A stretch of DNA of 64,000 nt, taken from Cokeromyces recurvatus. Its lineage: Eukaryota; Mucoromycota; Mucoromycetes; Mucorales; Mucoraceae. The stretch is from assembly GCF_025118155.1 (NCBI RefSeq), contig NW_026251391.1, positions 61,001 through 125,000 of the forward strand. Direction: 5' to 3'. The notes under the pieces are model-generated. The model was not told the origin of the DNA. It saw only the letters and a list, made by a program, of their open reading frames with translations, and did not search any database. Below are positions 46,427 through 57,514 of the stretch, in pieces (within the stretch, counting starts at the first letter, position 1; the number at the start of each line of letters is the position of its first letter). Both the position numbers and the translations under genes were made by a program.

Positions 46427-47031
46427 ATGACAACACGAAGTGACCTTGGAGACATTACACCCAACAATTTGGGACAAGTTCGAGTTCTTCATAAAGCATT
46501 ATTTCCTGTTCATTATAATGACAATTTCTATACTGATTTACTAGAAGTAGGCGAATTCGCTAAATTAGGTAATAAACAAGGACAAGAATAGAGAAGGAGA
46601 AGAAGAAGCATGTGCATTAACTATTTACATAGTTTATTATAATGATGTTTGTGTCGGTACTGTTTGCTGTCGTAAAGAAGCTGATGAAGCTAATACTAAC
46701 AAAACCAAGATTTATATAATGACATTGGGTGTTTTGGAACCTTACCGTCATCTCGGTTTAGGTAAAAACTTTTTTTTTTCTTTTTCCTTTTCTTTTAGAA
46801 TTCTAATTAAACATGATAATATCAGGTAACCAATTAGTGCAGCATATTTTAGAACAAGCAAAACTTGACAATGACATTTCAAAAGTATTCTTACATGTCC
46901 AAATAAGTAATACAGTAGCTACTGAATTTTATCAAAAGAATGGCTTTAAAATTGTCAGCACTGAAAAAGATTATTATAAAAACATCGAACCTAGAGATGC
47001 TTATCTTTTAGAAAAGATGATTGAACACTAG
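46427..47031 (+). CDS. NAA50: N-alpha-acetyltransferase NAA50/San
   Basis: Three exons (46427-46568, 46633-46761, 46826-47031) join in phase to 158 residues, close to human NAA50 (169). The start MTTRSDLGDITPNNLGQVRV is like the family's LGDVTPHN opening. The substrate loop is LFPVHYNDNFY (family FPV-x-YNDKFY). YYNDVCVGTVCCR, MTLGVLEPYRHLGLGNQL (acetyl-CoA loop with R-x2-G-x-G-N) and LHVQISNTVATEFYQKNGF follow. NAA50 acetylates N-terminal Met of proteins and is partnered with the NatA complex at ribosomes; it also supports sister-chromatid cohesion in animals. No lesion is seen. Confidence 0.94.
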
Positions 47032-47989
47032 AATAATACATTTAGAAAAAAAAAATAAAATAAAATTATTACATTTATATCTGTTTACGAAGAAGGAAGG
47101 TTATCCTACTATAGTTATTATCTTCATTCATTGACTGCACTTCTTCACGCTGTTTTACGTCATCACCATAAAAGAAAGTAAAGCATGATTGTAAAAGGAA
47201 TAACGATGATATATACTTCTTTATTAATAATATCGATTTATATGCATACTACGAGAAAAAAAAACTATTATTTATTTGTCCATGTGCATAATTTGACATT
47301 TATTTATTGAAGGAAGAGTAAGTTCATTTTGACAGGCCCAACGATGTTCAGTTATTTATAGTTTATTAATGTGGCTTATTGACATAATAGCTATATAGTT
47401 TTATTGTCCATGATTATCAATTGTAGTTTTCTTTCTTTCTTTCTTTGCAGTTACTGTTAAATCATCATACCTTTTCCCCTCGTTTACGTGAATAATTAAG
47501 ATACTGTACACACCTTCCAAAAAAAGGGATTTAAGAAGACAGTCCATGATGATGAACACATGATAGTCCCCTTACTGGTAAAGATTATATAGACATATAG
47601 ACATAGAACATGCCTTTGTATGATAATCTTAAATTAAATGTAATTCTGATAGTATCTATTCAAATACAACTTGGTATTTCTTTACATAATCAGAAAAAAG
47701 ATAGGAAGAATCAGTCTTCTCTACTAAAAAAAAGGAAAGGACGATAGTTTATTTGAGTCTTAATAAGGAGTTACACGATTACGTTCATTGTTGAATATAG
47801 AATCTTGCGATTTTAAACTGTATGTAAACCGCCTATTTCATCCAAAAAAAAAAAAAAAAAACATATTGGTACTTCATCCGGAAAGTTGCAAAATATTACT
47901 GAAAAAAACGTCGAATGGTGGTCTATTAGAGTAGGTTCTTCTATGAATGTATAGGAATATATTTAATTTGACCACTTACTTTATTTTAT
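47032..47989. other. Intergenic, no gene seen
   Basis: AT-rich start of the accessory island. A poly(A) run lies near 47843-47862. A TTTC repeat lies near 47430-47447. Confidence 0.45.
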
Positions 47990-48511
47990 ACATATCGAAT
48001 AATAAGGAACAATATCGTAACGTTCAATTTGAATGTGAATCTTTTAAATATCCAAAAGTTATAGCAAAAAAGCAGGTTGAAGTACAGATTTGCAAATCTG
48101 ATAGATCATATTATGAAATATGCATTAGAAAAAATCCGCGATGAGATGAGTGGAAGTTTATCTTTGAAAGGAGACAGCCAAGAAAAAGATACTGAAGATT
48201 GTACCTGTGATACAAGAAGAGCGTATCTGCTTCTGTGTAGACATCAAATATCAAGGGCTCTAGAAATTGTCCCTGTAAAAATTGTCCACTCCCGTTGGCA
48301 TATACTTTTACAGAACGATCAAGGTATCAAAAAAAAAAAGTTTACATAATTATTTACATTATTTCAATTTAGATGAAACTAAATTAGCATATGCTTTCTT
48401 TATATATTGACTTCTTTTATTTTAGTTGCACTGGATAAGGAATTGATTGTTAAAATGAACCGAGTGCAAAATCAGTTTATTAACCTACCTATAGTCCAAG
48501 AGAAGCTTTAA
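47990..48511 (+). pseudogene. MULE-type SWIM zinc-finger transposase fragment
   Basis: Two overlapping frames make one degenerate coding sequence. The first reads FKYPKVIAKKQVEVQICKSD up to SYYE, then after a one-base slip the second reads YALEKIRDEMSGSLSL, CTCDTRRAYLLLCRHQISRA and VPVKIVHSRWHILLQ. CxC-x8-CxH is the SWIM zinc-finger signature, and its place just before a short I-x-P-x-x-x-I-H-x-R-W block is that of Mutator-like (MULE) transposases. A possible intron then leads to a further exon (KMNRVQNQFINLPIVQEKL) ending at a TAA (48509-48511). The catalytic DDE part is absent. It is a relic. Confidence 0.5.
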
Positions 48512-48926
48512 ATGCTTGAAAAAAAATCAATACCATCCTTGACCCAGAGAGCACTTAAAGCCTGGATAAGGTTCTGCCACCAAGCATTGTTGTTATCCAT
48601 AAAGGTAGTCCCAAAAATACGAAAAGAGAAAAGATAGAACTTGAGCACATGTACGATAATTTGGATAGCCAAATAACCAAAAAAGCGAAAATTAGTAGCA
48701 ATACTTATCAAAAAAAAAAAAGTAAGTTATATGACATATCAGCTTCAATTAGAAAGTTGTCTCTCGTGTTACTAATCTACAACTTTAAATTACATTTAAT
48801 ATCATTATTGAATTAACAAAAAGGTTTACTTCCTATATAATATCGTTTTTTTCTCAAATCCATTACTAATCTGAACAACATTTGTGCATCATTCCCATTA
48901 ACACATAGATCCTCACATACTATAGA

Positions 48927-49280
48927 ATGAGATCAATTCCTTACAATAAAAAGATGGATATTTTAGCAAAACTTAATGCTAAGGGGTCTTATAGCGATAT
49001 TTCTAAGGCAATGGGTGTGTCAATTAGGACAATTAGCAGAATTGCCAAAGAAAATCAAATATCAATCGTTTGGGTTCAGATGGAAAGCAATGGACATGGG
49101 TTAAAAAGAGTGAACTGCTAAAAGATCATAATGCCAACTTTAAGTACAAAGGTGGGGGAGGAAGTTGGAAGCTTAATGTTATAGAGTCCTTTCACATAAC
49201 ATGGTCCTTGTTTTATTGCCAAGATTGAGGGATGGATAGACTCGTAATTATAGTGTTAAATATTAAAAGGTGCTACCATT
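48927..49280 (+). pseudogene. Internally deleted Tc1-like transposase relic
   Basis: Starts MRSIPYNKKMDILAKLNAKG and continues SYSDISKAMGVSIRTISRIA, a helix-turn-helix like the N-terminal DNA-binding domain of Tc1/IS630 transposases. The frame stops at 49119-49121. Downstream, in shifted frames, GGGGS (49152-49166) and GPCFIAKIEGWIDS (49203-49244) resemble the GGGSVMVWG and IEGNMDSE blocks that normally sit near the first two catalytic acids. So most of the central part has been deleted, and the C-terminus is missing. Confidence 0.55.
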
Positions 49281-49555
49281 AAGTACTAAACATTAAAGGT
49301 ACGTTGTTTATTTCGTTTTTCAATAAACTATTTGCATAAAATTTATATATATGTAACTTTTAACATGATTTTTGAAATAAAAACATCATATAGTGCATAT
49401 ATGCTATAAGTATCATCAGAAAGAGGAGACTTCTGTCTTTCCGCTAATATATACTATATAGCACTTTGCTTAATATATAGATAATCAGTTATTACAGATT
49501 TGCATAAATTGCTTACAATTCTGAAACATTACCACACTTTTGTGAGTCACTGTAG

Positions 49556-50969
49556 ATGGAAGTAGTCCACTATCAAAAGGAGTCAAAGAGATTGCTCCTG
49601 ACTCTTATAATCGCGAACCTCCTCCAAATGGTATAAAGATTGATGACGAATTGATTGTTGGCAAGTGGATAAGCTACCAGACTTTATCAGCAAAACAGAT
49701 AAAGGAGTCTGGTGCTTTTATAGAAAGCAATACCCACAAGATACTGTAAGCCTTCAGCAAACTTATAGAACCAATAATTGATATTCACAATACTTTTTTT
49801 GTAGCTCCCTTTGTAATATTATGTTAATTAAAAAAGATCAAAAATGCCAAGATATACAGCACATATTTGGATTACCTTTGATAAAAAGATTAATGGATTA
49901 TATAAAATCTAAATTCAGTATTAAATGAGGCATATTGAATATGGAAACTGAGCGAAAACTGAAAAATATCGCTATGGTCGACTGTTGATTTCATTTTTTT
50001 TTTCCTTTGAAACGTAGCTAACGTCGCTTTCTTATATTGTAGGATTACTATGATTCAAAAATTAACACGCGAGAAGCTTCAAAGTGCATTACTAATTTGA
50101 CTTCTGATAAAGGTGATTCTGCAGAAGATAATGTCCTTTTAGAAATTAGAAACCTGTAAGTCTTTAAACCATAAAATGCTTTTACTAGCTAATGCCTTTT
50201 TCTCCATCAGGATAGAAAGAATTCCAAAAACGTAAATTTAATGTTGCTATCAAAGAACGAAACCTTTGTGGCACCTATGTCGATGCAATATTCCGCCCTT
50301 TGTTTGAGGACCCTAATGCTGATAATCACTTTGTGTGGTAAAGTACCACATAAACAAACACATACTAATTACTAAAATCGCGTTTGTAGGACTGACATCC
50401 AAGTTATTGACCAGTCAAACTACCATCCTGATTTTATTTCAAGAGAGCCATAGTGAACGTCAGCTGGTGTGAACCTGTGGTTGTTGGAGAAGTAAAAGGC
50501 GAGGATAGATCAAATGACGTCTTTGATACTTTATTGGACTTAATAAGGATTGGCCATTTGTCAAAACAGGCAATTGATAACAACTTGTATGATGCCGTTC
50601 TTGGCATGCATGTTATTGGTAGGTTTATATTCTGCCCTTTTTTATACACTTGGCTTAATTGTCATATTATATGTAGGCCTGCAGGCGACCATATATGTTA
50701 CGTGCCTGTTGGATTATGGTTTATATACTATGCTTGAAATCTACTCGATGACTATGCCCAGAGATATGTCTAATATCCGTGGCTATATCAGTAGTTGTGA
50801 AGATTTGCTGCCCTTGTGCGACTTGTACAAAAACTATTGTAGAAAGTCTAATGAACCTGAGACACTAAGGCAGAAAATTACACAAGGAATCAGTGATGCT
50901 GTTTTCAAAAATATTACTAATACAAGCAAGAACCGCAAGCGGCCATGCCCTTTTATAGTTAATCCATAA
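49556..50969 (+). pseudogene. Frameshifted multi-exon gene with PD-(D/E)XK-like motif
   Basis: Exons are placed at 49556-49745, about 49805-49920, 50043-50155, 50211-50337, 50390-50618 and 50676-50969. Readable pieces: GIKIDDELIVGKWISYQTLS, CGTYVDAIFRPLFEDPNADN, TDIQVIDQSNYHPDF, VVVGEVKGEDRSNDVFDTLL and a clean last exon ATIYVTCLLDYGLYTMLEIY ending FIVNP. Two slips break it: one extra A in the run near 50229 (CCAAAAACG) and a duplicated AG near 50448-50452. Once these are allowed for, PDF and EVK stand about 18 residues apart, as in PD-(D/E)XK nucleases. I believe similar proteins of unknown function are frequent in mucoralean genomes. The first exon boundaries and the start are uncertain. 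Confidence 0.55.
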
Positions 50970-51057
50970 AATGCTAGTCATATGATTTGTATCTCTATCG
51001 TAATTTTTGAATTAGAGAAATTGTCGGATTTGGCTAACCCAGTAATGTTTAAATGTA

Positions 51058-51156
51058 GTGTAACCGATATTTTTTTTGTTTGTTTGTTTGTATGGAGATG
51101 TTAGTCTCTTTGTTTATTAATGAATTATTAAACGAATAGTTACAAAAGTGAAAATG

Positions 51157-51188
<32 letters not shown>

Positions 51189-52971
51189 AAATTTCGACAA
51201 ACAAAAAATTCTCCATGTTGACGAGGTCGAGAACAATTAGAAATGTCTGTGTTAAAGGTGTAAGAGTGTGATATTTCTTTTTAAAATATCAAATAAAAAA
51301 TATCAGAAAATAAAAAATAATATAAAGACAAAAAGAGTCAACGAGACCGAACAATAGTTCTAAAGTCAATTATTTTATTTATGAATTTAAATTGATGGGG
51401 GTATTTATAAGAATTGTTAAAGAGGTCTGAGGATAAGATGTGAATCATAAAAGTGTTAGTTATGACCGAATAAGGTATGTTGTTGACAATGAAGTGTTAG
51501 TGATTTTAATATTATTAGATGGAGTGGATCAAGAGAGAGTTAGGATAGAATTTCTTAAATAAATTTATGATCCGCATGTTTAATCATGAAACATGACATT
51601 ATAAGTCAGTTCATGACAGTTGTAAAATGGGATTCAGTAGGCCAAGGCCACCAGAGTTGCGAGGTAAACAAGCGGTTAGAAAGCTAATTTTTGGAAATAT
51701 TCTAGTATTGATAAAGTTCATGATTATAGCTTGGACTGATGACATAAAGGATATTGGTGCCGACACCACCCTAAGTACATGCCATAGTTTACTCAAAACC
51801 AATGAGTTAACGACAGTAGCACGGCCACGAACAGATAAGGATCTTTGCTGGTGAATCTGACAACCAACTTTGATTTTTATCAAGAAGAGTAGCAAGAAAG
51901 TAATCCCGTTGAGTAGTCGAAGTAATTAGAGGGAAGCCAAGATACACGACAGGAGCAGTAGACTGACAATCATGCCAAGAAGCAATATTGTGAGTAGATA
52001 GAGCCGAATACCATCCAGCCGAATTATAAATAGCAGGAGAGCCAGATAAAAAAAATAGCTTCCGTTTTGTAGAAATTGACTAGTGCATTTGAAGCCTTCG
52101 AGTAGATGGACAGATAATCATGTAAAGCAGATAGTTCATTGGGAGTATTTAGAAACACAACAATATCGTCGGTATTTGCCATTAATTTTACTGGAGCTGG
52201 TGGAGATATCAAAAGTGTAGACAGAGGAGAGGAAGGTAATGGGAAGCCAAGAAGTTGCTGCTTTTGTTGGATAAGTCGTAAAAGAGGTTCAAAAGCTAAA
52301 TTGAAAAGAATGGGACTCAGAGGATCACCTTGTTTCAATCCACGTCGTTGAGCGATACCGCGAGTAAGGAAGCCATTGACATTTATTTGAAGGCTGTTTC
52401 CAAAAAACAGACGATCAATACAATTAACAAGAGTACGAGGATACCCAAAACGGAGAAGTACGGCACGAAGATAAGCGGGGTGAACCCTATCATATGCCTT
52501 TTCTTGATCAAGTAATAATCCAATGGCAGTAGAGCGAGAAGCCGAAGCATGCTCCATTATCAACTTCATAAGAAGTCCATTATCTGCAATAAAATGACCA
52601 CGAACAAAACCTGTTTGGTAAGGATTGATTAAAGTAGAAGCTGTATCAATCATACGAGCAGTAAGGATTCTGGTAAATACTTTGACATCGGTGTTGATAA
52701 GTGATATGGGGTGGTAGTTCTTGAGGTCGTCAAGAAGAGGTTTTTTTGGGAGTAATGAGACGCAAGACTGTAGCCAAGTATCAGGAATATCCGCAGCCAA
52801 CAATGCATTGTTATAAACTGCCAAAGCAATTTCACGGCATTGAGGATGTTTGATGATGAGTTGGACAATTTCATATGGAAGCTCATCCTTACCAGGGGAA
52901 GGCTTTCTGGGTGTGCGAGAAAAAGCATCAAGCAGGTCATCATAACAGATAGGAGAGTGTAACCGATATTT
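51058..52971 (-). mobile_element. 5'-truncated non-LTR retrotransposon with 15-bp target duplication
   Basis: The same 15 bases, GTGTAACCGATATTT, occur at 51058-51072 and 52957-52971 and flank the insertion. Reading the minus strand, the element begins abruptly inside the reverse transcriptase (52956) and ends in a CAAACAAACAAAC/poly(A) tail (about 51073-51090), as expected for target-primed reverse transcription with 5' truncation. It contains the RT and connector coding region and about 520 bp of AT-rich 3' sequence with an internal run of about 27 A (plus-strand T, 51158-51185). Confidence 0.85.
51611..52956 (-). pseudogene. Non-LTR reverse transcriptase, truncated and frameshifted
   Basis: From 52956 one frame is open to 52024 and carries RT motifs in order: NYHPISLINTDVKVFTRIL, NPYQTGFVRGHFIADN, LLLDQEKAYDRVHPAYLR (motif A Asp), RRGLKQGDPLSPILFNLAFE (motif B) and MANTDDIVVF (motif C). 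Motif C has NTDD where active enzymes have YADD, so the copy should be inactive. An 8-T run near 52050 shifts the frame by one; the other frame continues FLSGSPAIYNSAGW and WHDCQSTAPVVYLGFPL. A further piece (51895-51611) reads LSVRGRATVVNSLVLSKLWH and LPRNSGGLGLLNPILQLS, the region after the RT. No endonuclease or RNase H part is present. Confidence 0.8.
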
Positions 52972-53301
52972 ATAAGAGTAAAAGATAAATTTATTTATTT
53001 TAAGTTCAGATGTTATTTTATCTCACAACTCAAATTGGCGGAATTACAAGGCTGACTGTCGCAAACGTCATTGAACCTCTCTTCCAAGTCTATTGCCTCA
53101 TTTTCTTGCTCATTCATAAGAATACTTTGCCCATCTTCATAAAAAAAGTTCATACTCCTCTGAATTTAACAAAAGCAAAAAGCCAAAAGAATAAGAAAAC
53201 GAAGATTGGATTCGACCAAAACGAATTTTGGTAATAATAAAGCGAATTTCAAATAATGGAAATACGAAAATTGAGCTATTGTTTTATGAATTGTTGATAA
53301 A

Positions 53302-53339
<38 letters not shown>

Positions 53340-54113
53340 AAGGCAAAATAAATCCATGAAAACTTTGTATAAAACTTTTATTAAAATAAAACTTAAAATT
53401 GAATTAAATAAATTTCTAAAATATGAGTGCAAAATTATATCTTGTGGGAATAGAATGAAAGAAGAATATTTTCTATAGAATGAATAAAGCTATTGTGTTT
53501 TGAGCTCTCTAGTCTTTGCCCTGATTGAGAATTAATCTCAGTTAACTCTAATAAATATTAAATTATTGGTGCTCGATCTAGCCGGTTATTTTTCTTGAAG
53601 CCGAATAATGAGATCTCGTTCGTTCATACTTGTGAATGATATAGGGAAGATACTTTTTGATATATATATATTCATTCCTCAGTGTACTACTTGAATGAAA
53701 GTTACTATAGTAAATAGTGTATAGATAGTATATTAGATAATAATCTGGATATATAACTCATAGGTACAGTCTATCATTCATATATGTCTTTATCATTAAT
53801 AACTCTTTACACTATTGTCTGGCTTATCATTATCTCGTAATGTTAGTATTTATTATAATATTATTATTTTTCTCATTACAAGAATGTCTTATATAAACTG
53901 AAATCAAATCATATTGTATGCATAAAGTGTACTACTAATAACTATAAATATCATTCGAGTCCTTCATAACTCTGATCTGTATATTATAAGATATTATGTA
54001 ATACATCATTATATACACAACACCCTTGTACTGTCTCTGCATTTTATCTTACTGGTCTTTTTTACTTTATTTCTGTCTAATCCATTCTATTTATTTTATC
54101 GTTTACACATATA
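52972..54113. other. Intergenic with (TA)n, no gene seen
   Basis: A (TA)n run lies at about 53303-53335. The region 53440-54110 precedes dispersed repeat copy B and could be the body of a solo LTR, but no partner copy is available in the window. Confidence 0.45.
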
Positions 54114-54207
54114 CTTTTGTCTCTTAAGAGGGTTTTTCTTACTTATATACTATTAGAACTGGCTAGGGCAATACAGCAGATGAAAAATACTATGTGCTCA
54201 TTTGGCC
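54114..54207 (+). repeat. Dispersed repeat, copy B
   Basis: Same block order as 32334-32432. This copy has the palindrome CTCTTAAGAG directly before GGTTTTT and continues GAACTGGCTAGGGCAATACA. No gene lies within 1 kb on either side except the AUR1 promoter beyond 55 kb. Confidence 0.5.
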
Positions 54208-54737
54208 AAAATAATAATAATAATAATAATTCAATTTTAAACGTAACAAAAATAGTTCATGAAGCAAAGAATAGTTAGGAATATCAACTAGAGGGATGAA
54301 TCTATTCCAATCTGTTTATTCTTATCGTAGAAGACCATTAGTAAAAGAAGAAAAAGTCTATCATGAAACAAAAGAAAAAAAATACATAAATAGAAAATAA
54401 ATAATAAAAACTGACAGATTGGATAATAAAGATTTTACTCGGGCTTGGCATATTTATTTTACCGTTTCATTGGTGTGACAACGACAGTTTATTATCAGCA
54501 GTTTCTTTTATCCAAGGACAATATAATTTAGCAACAAATTGTGCCACCTACTCACCTAAACTATTAATAAGAAGCTTTCCCGATAAAGATGACAGGAACA
54601 AACTAAGAATATATGCGTATGTCCATAATTCATATTTTTATTTTAACCAACTTACAGATGACGTATCACTGCTACTACCACTAACTCTTGCTTTTTTTTT
54701 TTTTCCATAAATGACAATAGTCATAAATATTTGTTAT

Positions 54738-54789
<52 letters not shown>

Positions 54790-55394
54790 GCTATTTGTGT
54801 TACTTTGCTTATTTTTCTATAAATTCCGTGGTGGTCGCTCATATAGTCTTACAGAAAAAAAAAAGAAAAGAAAAAAAAGGCGTTTCTGTATTGCCGGATA
54901 TTTTTAGGAAAGTAAAACATATAACATAGAGCAATGGCTGAAAACACTTGAGTACATAAAAAAAAAAAAAAAAAAAAAAAAACAACGCATTAATCTGGAT
55001 TTAAAAATTCAATCATAATAATAAAAGTATTTTATCTGTCAACATGATAATTACGTCTTTTTTACTATAATAATAAAAAAAAAGCTCACATATGATTGCG
55101 AAGCTGACTATAAAAGAAAAAAAAAAAAAAAAGACGGTTAAACCAAAGGAATGATAGGATTGCTGTCACACAACAATAAGATAAATATAAAAATATATAC
55201 AAATATACAAATTTATATAAATATATACACATTTATTCATATATTATATTATTCTGTTGTATATATTTCTTTTTCTCTTTTCTTTCTTTTGTGATATATA
55301 TTTATATATGTATTTATATATATAAATATATATCTTTATATATATAGACATACATACATACATACTTACTTACTTGCTTACTTACTTACATACA
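54208..55394. other. AUR1 upstream region with long A tracts
   Basis: Contains runs of about 50 A (54739-54788), 24 A (54959-54982) and 16 A (55117-55132), a TATATAAATA-rich block (55190-55350) and CATA/CTTA repeats directly before the AUR1 start. No gene is seen. Confidence 0.5.
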
Positions 55395-56750
55395 ATGATA
55401 TCTAAACAATGGTCGTTATATGATCTCCAATATGTAGTATTGACAACAATTTTACTCATCGATTTTACTTTAATACAATCACCTACATTCATACCTCGAT
55501 TATGTATAGGTTCACTTTTATTCATATCATTTTGGATACCTTATATTAGACGTTTTACACTACCTGCTTTACCTATATTTACATGGTTAATTACATTCTA
55601 CGCATGCCAATTTATTCCAATTCATTATCGACCTACACATATCTTTGTTAATCTTTTACCTACACTCGAAAGAATCCTTTATGGAGCAAATCTGTCCGAA
55701 ATTATATCAAAACATACGCATCCAATACTCGATATTTTAACATGGATTCCATATGGATTAATTCATTTTTCATTCCCATTCATATTATCTATTTTAATCT
55801 TCATCTTTGGTCCACCTGGTTCTTTAAAGACATTTGGAAAAGCATTCGGTTATATGAATTTAGCGGGTGTTCTTACTCAATTATATTTCCCGAATGCATC
55901 ACCCTGTAAGTTGAATGATATATGCGTGTGTGTGTGTGTGTACATATGTGTGTACATATGCGTATACATATATATCCATACACCTACGTATACTCATACC
56001 CTTTTTTTTTTTTCTCTCTTTCTCTCTCTCTATTTAGGGTATGAAATCATTTATGGCTCTGCTCCTGCTAATTATTCTATTCCTGGTGAAGCAGGTGGTC
56101 TCATTCGTATAGATAAGATTTTAGGGTTAAGTTTATATGGTTCCTCCTTTGGTACATCGCCTCTTGTATTTGGTGCCTTCCCTTCTCTTCATTCTGGTTG
56201 TGCTACAATTGAAATGCTATTCGTTTCTTATCTTTTCCCCAGATTAAAGCCAATATGCTTTATATACGTCATGTGGATGTGGTTTTCGACAATGTATCTT
56301 ACTCATCATTATATGATTGATCTCGTGGGTGGTTCTATTTATGCTATCTTAACTTTTACTATAGCTTATCCATTCTTACCTAAACGAATTCCTCATTATC
56401 GTACACGTATGGATTATTTTGGTGTATCCAAATCAAACATTCGAACTTTTATTTATAGTATAGAACATGAAGATTTGAATAACGATAGTAGTGACATAAA
56501 TGATGAAGAATCTGCTTTAAAAGAAATTCATCAAACTACAGCAACAACAAGATCTTTTAAAAGACCTGAATCATTAAAATTATATACTATCAATGAAAAG
56601 AGAATATTAGAAGAAGAAGAAGAGGAAGAGAATGAGAGATTACCTGGTTTATCTCCTTCATCTAGTAGTCATTGGTCTTTTACTTCAGAACCTTCTTCGC
56701 CTATAACGCCTTACAGTAGTAGTCCTAGAATGCAATTAAACAAACTTTAA
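55395..56750 (+). CDS. AUR1: Inositol phosphorylceramide synthase AUR1
   Basis: Two exons (55395-55905 and 56038-56750) join in phase to 407 residues. Family blocks are in order: NLLPTLERILYGANLSEIIS, LDILTWIPYGLIHFSFPF, FGPPGSLKTFGKAFGYMNLA, then WYEIIYGSAPANYSIPGEAG, PLVFGAFPSLHSGCATIE and MWMWFSTMYLTHHYMIDLVG. The SLHSG and THHYMID blocks hold the histidines and Asp of the PAP2-like active site. Several membrane helices are evident. In yeast Aur1 is an essential Golgi enzyme that moves phosphoinositol onto ceramide and is the target of aureobasidin A. The C-terminal 100 residues are a cytosolic acidic and Ser-rich tail. The intron holds a (TG)n and (CT)n tract. Confidence 0.95.
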   Translation: MISKQWSLYDLQYVVLTTILLIDFTLIQSPTFIPRLCIGSLLFISFWIPYIRRFTLPALPIFTWLITFYACQFIPIHYRPTHIFVNLLPTLERILYGANLSEIISKHTHPILDILTWIPYGLIHFSFPFILSILIFIFGPPGSLKTFGKAFGYMNLAGVLTQLYFPNASPCKLNDICVCVCVYICVYICVYIYIHTPTYTHTLFFFSLFLSLYLGYEIIYGSAPANYSIPGEAGGLIRIDKILGLSLYGSSFGTSPLVFGAFPSLHSGCATIEMLFVSYLFPRLKPICFIYVMWMWFSTMYLTHHYMIDLVGGSIYAILTFTIAYPFLPKRIPHYRTRMDYFGVSKSNIRTFIYSIEHEDLNNDSSDINDEESALKEIHQTTATTRSFKRPESLKLYTINEKRILEEEEEEENERLPGLSPSSSSHWSFTSEPSSPITPYSSSPRMQLNKL

Positions 56751-57057
56751 ATAGAATTATTTTGCACCTTGTAAGTATATTTGTATACTTGCTATTCATA
56801 ATATTATGTATTTCTACCCTTTATTTTTTTTTTTTTACCTAATTTAATATGTATATTCCCGTACACTACAAACTATGAATACTAATTTACATACTTTTTA
56901 AAAATTTTATTAATAATGAACATAATAAATAAACTCGTAAAACTTATTCTTAATAAAACAGCTATTCGAATTGATGAAAAATAAATCCTATCCTGTAGTG
57001 TTCTTTAAAAATAAAATGAATTATATTAAGCAAATATCATATTATACATGATAGAAT
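56751..57057. other. Convergent 3' spacer between AUR1 and Nudix genes
   Basis: AT-rich with several AATAAA-like signals on both strands. No gene is seen. Confidence 0.45.
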
Positions 57058-57483
57058 TTACCTTGTTGTATCATGCTTATAAAGTAATCTTTGAAGATTA
57101 TTGACTAAAGTCACCATGATTCGAATATCAACATGTGAAAAGATAGGTTTACTGTTTGTTAATTTTACAAATGCCAAATTCTTCTTTCCCGTGAATTCAA
57201 CAAGATCACTTGTTATACCCATCGTTAAGCCCCATAACCTAAAAAATGTTGAACGACTCATTTCTATCTCTTCTACTTTCTTATCATGATGAATGCGTGG
57301 TAAATCGATAGCTGGAAACATGACTGAGCCCATTATCCATTGAATAAAGGAATGATGTTTAAAAAGAGGTTCTATCATAGGTTGATTTAAATATGTCTGA
57401 GAGGATAAAAAGAATGATAATGGAATCCCTAGAAAGAAGGAAAATAGACAAGGTTATATATACGCATATATGTATATATACAT

Positions 57484-57514
<31 letters not shown>

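Noticed and set aside
52139..52351. Plus-strand frame over the reverse transcriptase
   Set aside because: Complement of the RT coding region on the minus strand.
53010..53234. Plus-strand frame next to the retrotransposon (74 codons)
   Set aside because: No family seen; might be a remnant of the gene broken by the LINE insertion, but unsupported.
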